NCBI GenBank assembly: GCA_963817015.1
Contig: CAWFMV010000004.1
Span: 310,001-374,000, forward strand
Direction: 5' to 3'
Origin: VAZQ01 sp963817015
GTDB lineage: Bacteria; Pseudomonadota; Alphaproteobacteria; Rhizobiales; Xanthobacteraceae
Length of the DNA: 64,000 nucleotides
The position numbers were made by a program, and so were the translations under genes. Positions 18,549 through 28,942 of this stretch are shown here, one piece after another. Position 1 is the first letter of the stretch. Every line of letters starts with the position of its first letter. The notes beneath the pieces were generated by a model. The model was not told the origin of the DNA. It did no database searches and saw only the letters and a program-made list of their open reading frames with translations.

Positions 18549-21500
18549 TGGCGCTCCGTCATCTCGCGATGGTCAACTGGCACCTGTTCGACGTCGAGGA
18601 CGTCGAGATCGGGGGCCATGCTGGCGTGTTCGGCGAGAACCGCTCGGGCAAATCGACCATCCTCGACATGGCGCAGGTCGTGCTCACCGGCGGCAATCGC
18701 AACCTGCAGCGGCTCAACGCAGTCGCCGGCGACAAGGGCAAGAGCCGCGGCGCTTCCAAGCGCTCAGTGGCCGATTACTGCCTTGGCGCCCTCGGCGAGG
18801 ACGAGCGGCGGCGCGATCAGGCCCGCACCTATATCACGCTCGGCTTCGAGGACACCGACGGCAAGCGTCCGCCGGTCACCATCGGCATGGCGATCGAAGC
18901 CCGCAAGTCCGAGAGCAACGAGACGGTGCTCGCCCGCTTCGTCGCGGTCGGCCGCATCTTCACCGCCAAGGATTTCGTCGAGGCGCGACCGGAAGGCCGC
19001 TTTCCGGCCGAATGGGATGATGCGCGCTCGCGGATGGTCGAGGCGGTCGGCGAGGCGAATTTCGTCAACTATCGCGATCGCGCTCTCGACTACGTGCGCG
19101 AATACATGCGGCACCTGCTGCCGCACGGCTCCGCCGGCGAGCAGAACGCCAACTCGCTGCAGAAGGCGATCGTCAACGCGATGACGCTCGACCACGACCA
19201 GACCGCCAATCAGTTCGTGCGCGACTACATCCTCGAGAAGAACAACATGCGGGTCGGGGAGCTGCGCGAATTGATCCAGACCTACCGCACCATCAACGAG
19301 ACGATCCGCAAGATGCGCGAGCGCCTCGACGCGCTCAAGGCGCTGCAGGCGATCATCGCCGAGCTCGACGGCGCCTACGAGCAGAAGTTCCGCGAGCATT
19401 GGATCGCCAAGCGGGCGGAATGGCTGATCGTGCGGACCGCCAACCGCGACCTCAGGGACAAGCAGCGGCGCGCGCAGGTCCAGCGCGATGCGGCGAAAGG
19501 TGTGCTCGACGACATCAATGCGAGAGATCCAGCGGATCGACGCCGAGATCGAGCGGCTGAGCATTGCGATCCTCGAGCACGACACCAAGACCGGGCGCGG
19601 GGCGCTGCAGCAGGCATTGAAAGCCGCCGAGCAAAGCGCGGCTGCGACATCGGCGCAATTCACCAAGCGAATGGCCGCCGTCCGGCTGCTCGAGCCGCTC
19701 GGCGCGATGCGCGGGCTCGGGTTCGACGAGCACGCCGGAGCAATCGAGAAAGCTCAATCGGCTCGCCAAGGAAGCGCAGATCGACCGGATCCCGGCAGGG
19801 CTCGCAGCCGCGGAGGCGGCCGTCGTCGAGGCTGCTCCGGCGCTGATGAAGAAGCTCGACGAGGCCCGCCAGAAGCTCTTCCGCGATGCCGCCGAGCAGC
19901 GTGAGCGCCGCGATCGCATCCGCGACCGCATCCGCCAGCACGCGGCCGGCAATGCCAATGCGCATCTTGCCGACTCTACGCAGGAGCTCTGCCGCAAGCT
20001 GCGGCAGGCCGGCATGGCGCCGCGCGTGCTCTGTGACCTCGTCGAGGTCGCCGAGCCGGAATGGACGGCGGCGGCCGAAGGCCTGCTTGGGCGCGACCGC
20101 GAGGCGGTCTTTGTCGACCGCTCGCAGATCGTGCAGGCGACCGCGCTGTTCAAGGAAGGCCGGCGCGAGTTTCGCGGCGCGACCCTGGTCAGCCTCAACA
20201 AGCTCGACGGCAACCGCACGCTGCCGCAGCCAGGGACCTTCCCGACGCTGTTCCGCTCCCAGGACCATGATGCCATGGGGTTCATCATGCGCCGTTACGG
20301 CTCGGTCCGGCTGGCGCAGAATTTAAACGAGTTCAACGCGCCGGGTCGCGCCATCATGAAGGATGGCCTCTATGACGACGGGCTCGTGCGCACGCACCGG
20401 GCGAGCGATCCGTCGGGCTACAAGATCGGCAAGACCGCGCAGACCAAGGCGCTGCGCGATCTGGAGGACCAGGCCTGGCAGCTCGACGACGCGGCCGAGG
20501 AGACCGGCAAGCTCGCGCGCGCTACGGATGGCGCGCTTGGCGCGCTCAAGGCGCTGAGCGAGGACACCGGCGCCGCCCTGTCGGCGCTCGCGACGACCTA
20601 TGCTGCGGCCACAAAGGAATGCGCGGAGGCCATCGCGCGCATCAATGCGCTCGATGGGACCGGCGACGGCGGCTTGCGCGACAAGCGCCGGGCGCAAATC
20701 GAGTTCAAGGCCACGCGGACATCTGCGCGCGACGAGCAGCAGCGTGCTCTCAACAAGCACGAGGTCGAAGCGCAGGTCTGCGCCCGCAAGCTCACGGACG
20801 GCGAGAGCACGCCGGGCTCGGACGAGAATCTCAAGGCCGCCTGGGCGGAGTTTCTCAAGACGCTGCCGCTCTACGACCGCATCAAGGGCCGCGCCGCGCA
20901 TCGCGAGCGCCTCGCGGCTGTGGGCCCGAAGAAGAGCGAGCTCGAGCGACATCGCGCCGTGGCCGCCAAGGCCAACTCGGGCGAAGCCGCCGCCGATGCC
21001 GAGCGCGGCCGAATCGAGCGCCGCGTGCGCGAGGCACTGGGCGCGTATTTCGACGCGTTCGGCGTCAGCTCGGAGATCGGTGTCGAGAGCGAGCCGCTAC
21101 GCGAGATCAAGCCCTGGATGGAGCAGCTGATCGGCGAGATCGAGACGAATGAGCTGCGCCGCTATGAGCAGCAGGCCAGCGACGCCTCCGAGAAGGCCGT
21201 GACGGTCCTGCGCGGCGAGTTCATCAACGCGCTGACCTCGCGCATCAGCAAGATGGAGCGGGAGCTGCAGGCCGTGAACCGCGGCCTGCACGACCATCCG
21301 TTCCACAACGAGCGCTATTCGTTCCACCACACCCGCGTCGCCGAGTTCCAGCCGATCCTGAAGATCATCGAGATCGCCAAGACGACGCCAGAGGCGCTCG
21401 ATATGTTGTTCCGCGGCGACGAGATACCGGCGAACTTTCCCTACAAGGACACGATCGCCGAGCTCGAAGCGCTGCTCGAGGACCCCGAGAAGGACTTCTC

Positions 21501-21990
21501 GCAGTTCGAGGACTATCGCAACTTCTACACCTTCGAGATCCATATGCAGGACGTGGTCTCGGGCCGCACCACCCGCTGGGAGACGCGCCGCGGCACCGGC
21601 TCGGGCGCCGAGCAGCAGGTGCCGATCTATGTCGCGATCGGCGCCTCGCTCGCCTCGGTCTATGGCAGCGCCGATCGTCGTCCGGGAAAATCCCCTGGCA
21701 TGGCGCTTGCGATCTTCGACGAGGCGTTCTCCAAGATGGACGGCAAGAACCAGCGCCAGATGATGAGCTTCTACAAGAAGCTCGGGCTGCAGATCATCAT
21801 CGCGGCGCCGAACGAGAAGCGTGTCGCGGTGATCGAGCACATCGATACAATCGTCGAGGTCGACCGCATCGGCGAAGGCTCGCGCACCAATACCGTGCAG
21901 ATCAAGGAGAAGGTCCGCGAGGAGTTGCGCGCGATGGATCCCGACCTCATGGGCGATGCCGAGTTGCAGACGCGCGTCGCGGCGGAATAG
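18545..21990 (+). CDS. jetC: JetC/MksB-like SMC ATPase (frameshifted)
   Basis: SMC-family motor of the Wadjet/MksBEF type. Seen: Walker A GENRSGKS at residues 30-37 (FGENRSGKSTILDMAQ), long charged coiled-coil arms in both halves with a hinge-like centre (about 19990-20330), the ABC-signature-like GSGAEQQ near 21600, and Walker B GMALAIFDEAFSKMDGKNQ near 21700-21740, followed by LGLQIIIAAPNEKR. Frame changes near 19520 and 19750 break it into three pieces, but all conserved elements are present. Total is about 1148 residues, usual for JetC. The expected fourth gene jetD does not follow. Confidence 0.88.
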
Positions 21991-22679
21991 GCCGTGCCTA
22001 ACGTACTAAAAGTTTTTGCATGGCACGCATACGCGTTGAGCGGCAGCGCCGTTAGGAACAAAACCCAAGCGAGCTGCGCTGAGGCGCGTTGTTGCGTCTG
22101 GTCATCGCAAGATATTCCAATGGCTTCGCGCCACCTCTGCACGCACGCATGCACGTTCGTCGCGCGCGTGCGTGGATGCAAGCCGCATAATTACCACATT
22201 GAATTCACTACAACGACAAGTTTTACGCGTACTATCGTAGTTATCGGGACCGCAACCATAACAACTTTGAATTTTCTCAAGAATACGGTCTGTTGCGTGG
22301 AGTAACCCGCACCGCGGGTGGGGTGAGCATATGGGGGCTTCAAATGCGCCGGCGGGGCCGTGCAAGCCGCACGGGTCGTCGCCGTCTCGCTGTTCGATTC
22401 CGGCAACACCGCGCCTTCAGCGCGTATACTCCATCGCAAACAGCAGCAGATGGAGATCGAGGCTCAATTCCATTCGCTCCCGATCGACGGCACCCGTCGG
22501 CGAAAGATGCCGCGGCATGCACCGGTGCGCCAAGCGATGAGCGCGCTCGCGATGTCCAGCCGCAATCGGGACGACTGCCATTCGTACCAATACGCGAGGA
22601 CAGGAGGATTTTCGCGCGCTCGATCGAGGAAGCAGAAGCAGCAAGGCGTACTGACAGCCTTCGAAAGGAACAGGCAGCA
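21991..22679. other. Lower-GC region after jetC with no clear gene
   Basis: 689 bp. From about 22000 to 22300 the DNA is clearly richer in A and T than its neighbours (GAATTC, GTTTTACGCG, AACTTTGAATTTTCTC) and holds only short open frames. From about 22300 an open frame runs into the next gene and may belong to it. No JetD-like sequence is seen on either strand. This looks like the edge of an acquired segment. Confidence 0.55.
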
Positions 22680-23737
22680 ATGAATGCTCCGGAAGAAAAG
22701 AAAAGTCAGACTGGCAATGCTCGAGGGGATCACGTCAACGGCTCAGTGGGGAGACGCGAGCCGCTTTTGACTTCGACGCCCGGAATGTTCGGAGACGACT
22801 CTGATCTACAGGAGCCGCGGTATCGACTATTGAATGATGCAGACAGCATTCCAGAGCCGTCGCTGCACGCGAAGAAGCCGTCGCGCGGCTCCTCCTGGCC
22901 GGCTGGCGCCGTCTCGTTTTCCACCGTGGCGGCGATCCTGTTCCTCGTATGGGGAGGGATCGAGCTCATGCCCACACCGGAACGAATCCCGATCCCGTCG
23001 AATCCAGCGATGCTCGATGGATTCGGCAATGTCGACCGGGCTGGGGACGGCGACGCGACCGGTCACATCCATTCTGATCGGGATTCAGGATCGGCAGGCG
23101 CTTGTGAACGAGCCAATCCCGTTGGGCGGGATGCTGTTTGGACTGGGCGAAGAGGCTGTCCACATCACGGGCCTGAGCGATGGCAGCCGGATGTCGGCCG
23201 GCGAAAAGATCGGTCCGAGCGACTGGCAAATTCCGGCACGTGACCTTGCCGGCGTGCTCGTGGTTCCGCCGGCCTCCTTCGTTGGCACGATGCGCACCGT
23301 CATTCAGCTGCGTGCGTCCGGCAATGTCCCGGTCGATAGCCAGACCGCTCGTTACGAATGGGTCGCCAGGCTGACGGATCGGGATGCGGCCGCGCGGCCG
23401 CAACCCAAAGCGAAGGACGCCACTCCAACTATTCCGTCGACCGGCAAGCTCGACCCGCAACGCTCGTCCCAGTTTGTCAGGCGCGGCATCGACCTGATGC
23501 GGATCGGCGACTTCGCTGCAGCGCGGCTGGTGCTGCGCCCGGCGGCCGAGTTCTGGCGATCAGGAAGCAGCGCTGTTGCTGGGCGCAACCTACGATCCCG
23601 CCGCCATCTCCGACCTCGGCGCGCTCGGACTCGCGCCCGATCCCAATGTCGCACGCGCCTGGTACCAGCGCGCACTGGACTCCGGATCGACCGAAGCGGC
23701 CCGTCGCATCGAGCGACTGACGCGCGCGTCGCCATGA
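22680..23737 (+). CDS. Membrane-anchored protein with C-terminal Sel1/TPR-like motif (frameshifted)
   Basis: Not a named family. Seen: a polar N terminus, one membrane helix (GAVSFSTVAAILFLVWGGIELMP), a middle domain (LGGMLFGLGEEAVHITGLSDGSRMSAGEKIGPSDWQIPARDLAGVLVVPP, then TMRTVIQLR), and a C-terminal repeat FVRRGIDLMRIGDFAAARLVLRPAAE plus LLGATYDPAAISDLGALGLAPDPNVARAWYQRALDSGSTEAARRIERL. The last pattern is the Sel1-like repeat pair often seen in rhizobial envelope proteins. Frame changes lie near 23060 and 23575. ATG at 22680 is preferred (GGA upstream), but the frame is open further back. A nucleotidase gene follows after about 90 bp. Confidence 0.65.
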
Positions 23738-23829
23738 CGGCCGGCGGCAACGCCGGCTGAACGTCTGAAGAAGTTGCTGCCGAGCAGTCGAAGAACGATT
23801 GCCGGTCCTGTCAAAGGTGAGGATTCGTA

Positions 23830-25680
23830 ATGAGTACGTCTACGCACGACGCCGCGGCGCGTCAGCGGCGCCTTTCGACCGTGATGCTGTCCGCTGCATT
23901 CGCGGTCGCTCTCCTGGGTCTGATCACGCCGGCCGCCGCCGCGGAGGTGACATTCATTCACATGGGAGACGTGCACGGACACACGGTCCCGCGACCGAGC
24001 CTGCACGCCAAAACTCCGGGCGCGACCGAAGGCGGCCTTGCTCGGATGATGACGGCCATCAACGAGATTCGCGCCCGGCGCACGCGCGGGAAGACGCTGC
24101 TGATCAACACCGGCGACACCATCCAGGGCTCAGCCGAGGCGCTGTTCACGCGCGGCCAGGCGCTGGTCGACGTGCTCAACAGGTTCCGCATCGACGCCTA
24201 TACGCCCGGCAACTGGGACTGGGTCTACGGCGTCGATCGTGCGCTCGAGTTGTTTGCCGGCTCGGCACCCAAGGCACCCTGGAACGCGCTTGCCGCCAAC
24301 GCCTACTTCGACGGCGAGCCCTACGCGGATCGCACCGGCAGCCGTGTGCTGCCGCCCTATCTCATCCGCGAGGTCGACGGCGTCAAAATTGGCATCATCG
24401 GCTTCACCACCGACCGCGGTCCCCAGGTCGTCGGCCGCGGCGTCACCCGGGGCGTACGGTTCACCAAAGGCGATGCGGAGCTCAAGGAGCTCGTTCCCCT
24501 GCTGCGCGAGCGCGAGCAGGTCGCGCTCGTCGTGGCAATCTCGGAGCTCGGCCTATCGAACAATATCAGGCTCGCCGAGGATACACCCGGCATCGACGTG
24601 ATCCTGTCCTCTGACATGCACGAGGTCACCAACAAGCCGGTCGTGACTCGCACCAACACGGTCATCACCGAGGTCGGGCAGGACGGCCAGGTCGTTGGCG
24701 AGCTCAATCTGACGGTCACGAACGGTCGTCTGAACAGCTGGAAATGGACCCTTCACCGCATCGACGACCGCATCACGCCGGACCGCTCCATCGCCGCGCT
24801 GGTGACACAGGTCCGCAAGCCCTTCCTGTCCGGTCCGGGCTTCAAGCCGCAAACCAATCCCTTCAACGGCACCAAGCTGACGCAGCCGATCGACACTGTG
24901 GTGGGACGGACGCAAGTCGCGCTTCATCGCATGAACACAACGACGCGCGAGCCGCCGGCCGTGATCGAGGGCAGCTCGCACATTCTGCTCGCGGATGCGT
25001 TCCGCCATGCGACCGATGCCGACGTCTCCGCGATCCGCGGCTTTCGCTACGGCACGGTGGTGCCGCCGGGTCCGATCAAGCTCGAGGACCTCTATCACTT
25101 CATCCCGATCGGGCCGCAGATCGCCAAGGGCACCATCAAGGGCCAACAGCTGCGCAATCAAATCGAGAATTCGATCGACGGCTCGCTCAACCCCGATGTA
25201 TCGAAATGGACCGGCGGCTGGCTGTTCAATTTCAGTGGCCTGCGGGCGGACATCGATCCCTACGGCAAGCCAGGCGAGCGTGCAGTCAATATCAGCGTGT
25301 TCGATCGTGCGACCAAGAGCTTCAAGCCGCTCGATCCTGCCGCCTCCTACACTTATGCGTCGTACTACTACGCGCGCGATCCTGACCTCATCAACACGGT
25401 GCCGGCCACCGACGTGACCGTCCTGAAGGATAAGGATGGGCAGGCGCTCGACGGCGTCGATGTGCTGGTGCGCTATATCGCGGGCTTGCCGAACAAGACG
25501 ACCGCACCCAGAGCCGGCCGGCTCAAGCTCATCAAGCCGCTGCCCGTCGCACGGTTCGGCAGCGAGGAAATCCAGCCGTGGCGCGGCGCGGTCCCGCCCG
25601 CAACGGTTTCGACCGGCTCCGGCGCCGCAGCGCTGCCGACGCCTGCTCAACAGACTTTAAGTCAAGGGAGACCACAATGA
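23830..25680 (+). CDS. Periplasmic 5'-nucleotidase/SoxB-like metallophosphoesterase
   Basis: Secreted two-domain enzyme of the UshA/SoxB superfamily. Seen: a signal peptide ending TPAAAA, the metal motif FIHMGDVHGHTVPRPS, then NTGDTIQGSAEALF, GNWDWVYG, SELGLSNNIRLAEDTPGIDVILSSDMHE, and a C-terminal nucleotide-binding-like domain (LLADAFRHATDADVSAIRGFRYGTVVPPGPIKLEDLYHFIPIGPQ). Where UshA has GNHE this protein has GNWDW, nearer to SoxB, whose motif has W in this loop. No other sox gene is present. 616 residues, intact. Its TGA overlaps the ATG of the next gene (ATGA), so the two are translationally coupled. Confidence 0.8.
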   Translation: MSTSTHDAAARQRRLSTVMLSAAFAVALLGLITPAAAAEVTFIHMGDVHGHTVPRPSLHAKTPGATEGGLARMMTAINEIRARRTRGKTLLINTGDTIQGSAEALFTRGQALVDVLNRFRIDAYTPGNWDWVYGVDRALELFAGSAPKAPWNALAANAYFDGEPYADRTGSRVLPPYLIREVDGVKIGIIGFTTDRGPQVVGRGVTRGVRFTKGDAELKELVPLLREREQVALVVAISELGLSNNIRLAEDTPGIDVILSSDMHEVTNKPVVTRTNTVITEVGQDGQVVGELNLTVTNGRLNSWKWTLHRIDDRITPDRSIAALVTQVRKPFLSGPGFKPQTNPFNGTKLTQPIDTVVGRTQVALHRMNTTTREPPAVIEGSSHILLADAFRHATDADVSAIRGFRYGTVVPPGPIKLEDLYHFIPIGPQIAKGTIKGQQLRNQIENSIDGSLNPDVSKWTGGWLFNFSGLRADIDPYGKPGERAVNISVFDRATKSFKPLDPAASYTYASYYYARDPDLINTVPATDVTVLKDKDGQALDGVDVLVRYIAGLPNKTTAPRAGRLKLIKPLPVARFGSEEIQPWRGAVPPATVSTGSGAAALPTPAQQTLSQGRPQ

Positions 25681-26705
25681 CGGTCATAACGAAACACATA
25701 GCGAAACTATGTGGATGCCTGCTTGCCGCGTTGGCGCTGCTTAACGCAGGCGAGGCGATCGCTCAAAAGAAAAATGCGCCGGCCAAGGCCAATCCGCTGC
25801 CGGCCGAAACGCAGATGAAGAACAAGATCAACGAATGGACGCTCGGTCTCGCCGGCGGCCTGTTGGAAGGCGCACCCATCCGGCTCGCGACCGAGATCGC
25901 CCGCGTGGTCAATGACGGCGAGAACCTGCATGTGCTGCCGATCGTGACGCGCGGGCCGACCGAGAACCTGAACGACCTCCTGTTTCTCAGGGGTGTCGAC
26001 GTGGCGATCATCTCAAGCGACTCGCTCGAGGAGTACAAGCAGCAGCTGCCCGACGTGAGCCGGCGCATCACCTACATACTCAACCTGTTTCCGTCCGAGC
26101 TGCATATTTTCGTTCGGCCGGAGATCCAATCGCTTGCCGACCTGAGGGGCAAGAAGGTCAACTTCAACACCCGCGGCACCGCGGCGGCTTTCACCGGGCC
26201 CATGATCTTCAGCCGACTGGGGCTCGACGTGGAGCAGACGTTCATCCCGCACCCCTTGGCGATCGAGCAGATGCGGCGTGGCGAGATTGCCGGCGTGGTC
26301 TTCATCACGTCGAAGCCGATCGACGCGTTCCTGAAGGGCAAGTGGGACCCCGGGTTCAAGTTCCTGCCGGTCGAGTATGGCCCCAAGTTCGAGGACTACT
26401 ATCTGCCGTCGACGCTCGACGCCAAGGACTACCCGAACCTGGTCCAGGCGGGCGCGGAAGTCGAGACCATCGCGGTGCCCACGATCCTCACGGCCTACAA
26501 CTGGCCGACGACGTCCGATCGCTATCGGCGCGTGGCGCGTTTTACCGAATATCTCTTCAGCCGCATCGAGCGGCTGCACGCGCCGGGCTTCGACAGCAAA
26601 TGGAAGGACGTCAACCTCAATGCCAAGGTGCCAGGTCTGGAGCGCTTTCGGGCCGCCCAGGACTGGCTGAACGCCAACACCGCGACCGTCGGGATGCGCC
26701 GATGA
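25677..26705 (+). CDS. TAXI-family (TRAP-associated) solute-binding protein
   Basis: Periplasmic binding protein. Seen: a signal peptide (ending GEAIAQ), then LGLAGGLLEGAPIRLATEIARVVNDGENLHVLPIVTRGPTENLNDLLFLRGVDVAIISSD and SLADLRGKKVNFNTRGTAAAFTGPMIFSRLGL, the TAXI pattern of glycine-rich first helix and a ligand cleft. ATG at 25677 overlaps the preceding stop, with GGGAGA upstream. 342 residues, intact. TAXI proteins normally deliver ligand to a fused TRAP permease, which is not nearby. Coupling to a nucleotidase suggests the product of that enzyme, or a co-occurring ligand, is bound; this is inference. Confidence 0.8.
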   Translation: MTVITKHIAKLCGCLLAALALLNAGEAIAQKKNAPAKANPLPAETQMKNKINEWTLGLAGGLLEGAPIRLATEIARVVNDGENLHVLPIVTRGPTENLNDLLFLRGVDVAIISSDSLEEYKQQLPDVSRRITYILNLFPSELHIFVRPEIQSLADLRGKKVNFNTRGTAAAFTGPMIFSRLGLDVEQTFIPHPLAIEQMRRGEIAGVVFITSKPIDAFLKGKWDPGFKFLPVEYGPKFEDYYLPSTLDAKDYPNLVQAGAEVETIAVPTILTAYNWPTTSDRYRRVARFTEYLFSRIERLHAPGFDSKWKDVNLNAKVPGLERFRAAQDWLNANTATVGMRR

Positions 26706-27361
26706 AGGTTTGGCTGCTCGCCGGGCTGGTCCTTGCAGGCATCCACCAGGAGAGCAAGGCCCAAGCCGCTGACGATACTGTCACGCGGATCAGGGCCTGC
26801 CTCCGCTACGAGGACGCGGCGCGTGAGAGATGCTTTGACGCGCTCTGGCGCGAGCTGACGCGCGAAGCGTCGCTGACGGCACTACCGCCGGTGCGGACCG
26901 GCGACGACTGGATTGTCAGCGCAACGATGTCGCCGGTCGACTACAGTCCGCAGATCACCGCCACCAAGATCACCCGCAAGACCTCCGGCAATGCCCCCTC
27001 GATGCTGACCCTCGGCTGCCGCTCCCAGCGCACCGAGATATCGCTCGGCACGACCGGCTCGTGGAAGCCGTTGAGAGGGGATGACGTCCAGGTCGCGTAC
27101 CGCATCAACAGCCAACAGGAGGTGCAGGAGCGATGGATGACATCGACCGGGGGAAATGCCGCGACCTTGCGCGGTGACGCCGGACGCCTCCTGGGCCTCA
27201 TGTCCGATTCAGGCCATCTTGGCGTGCGCGTACAGGACGGCTCCGGCGCTACTCCACCGGCGACGTTCGATCTCGCCGGCGTGGATGGCGTCCGCAAGAA
27301 GATCGATACAGCGTGCAAATCGCCGCCCGCAAAGTCGGGCAACCCGATCGAGTGGCGTTAG
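26702..27361 (+). CDS. Small secreted protein, VasI-like in outline
   Basis: 219 residues with a signal peptide (MKVWLLAGLVLAGIHQESKAQA). The mature part has IRACLRYEDAARERCFDALWREL, a Cys-pair motif resembling the start of type VI secretion-associated VasI proteins, followed by WIVSATMSPVDYSPQITATKI and CRSQRTEISL, which also fit that outline. No type VI gene is seen. The start overlaps the stop of the binding-protein gene, so it is the third member of the operon. The name is only a similarity note; function unknown. Confidence 0.65.
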   Translation: MKVWLLAGLVLAGIHQESKAQAADDTVTRIRACLRYEDAARERCFDALWRELTREASLTALPPVRTGDDWIVSATMSPVDYSPQITATKITRKTSGNAPSMLTLGCRSQRTEISLGTTGSWKPLRGDDVQVAYRINSQQEVQERWMTSTGGNAATLRGDAGRLLGLMSDSGHLGVRVQDGSGATPPATFDLAGVDGVRKKIDTACKSPPAKSGNPIEWR

Positions 27362-27415
27362 CTCACAATCGCGAAGCGCAGCCACGCGAAGCGCAGCACG
27401 CGAAGCGCACCACTC

Positions 27416-28574
27416 CTACCTTCCCCACACCTGCCGTGCCGTCTCCACCACACGCTCGAGCTTGCGCTTCTGCTCGTCCGCGCTGAGCAGATTGCCGACC
27501 ACGTCCGAGGCGAAGCCGCATTGCGGGCTGATCGCGAGCTGATCGAGCGGCAGGATACTTCGCCGCCTCGTCGATGCGGCGCTTGAGCGCGTCGACCGTC
27601 TCGAGCTCCGGCACCTTGGTGCTCACGAGGCCGAGCACGACCACCTTGCCCTTGGGCACGAAGCGCAGCGGCGCGAAACTGCCGGCGCGCGGGCTATCGT
27701 ATTCGAGCAGAAAGCGATCGTGCGGCAGCTCGTTGAACAGCCGCTCGGCGATCGCGTCGTAGCCGCCCTCGCGGTGCCACATGCTGCGCTGGTTGCCGCG
27801 GCAGAGATGGATGCCGGTGGCGACATCGCCCGAGATCCGGACGACCACCGCCGCCTCGGCCTTGAGCGAGCGCTCGAAGTTGCGCTCGGGTCCTCGCCGC
27901 GCGCGCGCATCTGCGCGAGCGAAGGCGGGTCGACATAGGCCGTGAAGCCGGGCGCATCGATATGGATGTAGCGACAGCCGGCCTCGACCAGGCTTTCGAC
28001 GATCGCTCGCTCGATCGCCACCACGTCGGCGACGAAGTCGTCCAGGTCACGGTAGACGGCGGTCGAGGCCTGATAGTCGAAGCGTTGCGAGATGCGGTCG
28101 GGCCCGATCAGCGACACCTTGACGGGCTTCTTCGCGAGCTTGCTGACGAACTTGATATTCCTCGAGCGGAACGTTGCGCGCCGAGCGCGCAGGCGCGCCT
28201 TTGCGGGGCGGCGATGCGACACCGCGGTCCCGGCATCGTGCATCTGCGGGATGTCCCAGCGCTGCAGCGGCGCCGAGCCCTCGACGCGGCGCTCGTAGAC
28301 CTTGAGCGTGGAGCGCTTGGCGTCATAGCCCTCGACCGCGGCGCCAAAACTGTCCTGGAAATTGAGCCGGCGCATCTCGCCGTCGCTGACCACGTCGAGG
28401 CCGGCACTTTCCTGCAGCCGCACCGCGGCTTGCGACCGCGGCATCCTCGACGGCCCGAAAGCCGTCGTCGTCGATGCTGCCCCTCGTCGAAATGCGACGC
28501 GCGCCTCTTTCAGATTCTGCCGGACGCAGCAGGCTGCCGACCACATCGGTCCTGATTGTCTTGAGATCGATCAT
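27416..28574 (-). CDS. MetE-like cobalamin-independent methionine synthase domain protein (frameshifted)
   Basis: Single-domain relative of the MetE catalytic half, about 385 residues. Pieces in several frames join as TIRTDVVGSLLRPA, ESAGLDVVSDGEMRRLNFQDSFGAAVEGYD, VSLIGPDRISQRFDY, GCRYIHIDAPGFTAYVDPPSLAQM, GIHLCRGNQRSMWHREGGYDAIAERLFNELPHDRFLLEYDSPRAGSFAPL, and LGLVSTKVPELETVDALKRRIDEA to SPQCGFASDVVGN. The zinc-site features HLC and CGFA are present. Frame changes lie near 28510, 28440, 28170, 27890 and 27545. ATG at 28572-28574, stop TAG at 27416-27418. It is convergent with the preceding operon. Confidence 0.75.
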
Positions 28575-28942
28575 AGCTCTCCCTTTGGCCCTCCCTCGAG
28601 CATGACGCCGAAATGGGAGACCCGCTTTCGGGAAAGATCATGCACAAAAACAAAGCTAAGCGTTGATCCGATTCAACCCGATCGGATCAAAGTCCAGGCA
28701 TGGAACTGTGCCCCTCGAACGCAGTTAGCGCAAGACGTCGCCGACCATGCACGGCACCTCATTCGCGCCATGATCGGCCCGGTTGTCAGCACCGCTCGCG
28801 GCACTCAAGACCTGTGGATGAGTCAGATGACTTACTCCGGTGCGACCTTAAATCGAGAATATCGAGGCATGACGGCAATCATTCTGGGTTGCACTCGGTT
28901 GAATACCCACTATCGGTGAGCGCAGTCACAAAAGGGGCGTTG
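28575..28942. other. Region between the MetE-like and TauE-like genes, no gene seen
   Basis: 368 bp. Open frames here are short or have poor composition. It must contain the promoters of two divergent genes. AAGGGG just before 28943 is a likely ribosome site for the exporter gene. No operator was recognised. Confidence 0.5.

Noticed and set aside
23830..25680. Naming the nucleotidase-like gene soxB
   Set aside because: One active-site loop resembles SoxB, but no soxXYZACD gene is present and the rest fits general 5'-nucleotidases.
26702..27361. Type VI secretion accessory protein VasI
   Set aside because: The outline is similar, but there is no type VI gene in the window; reported only as a likeness.
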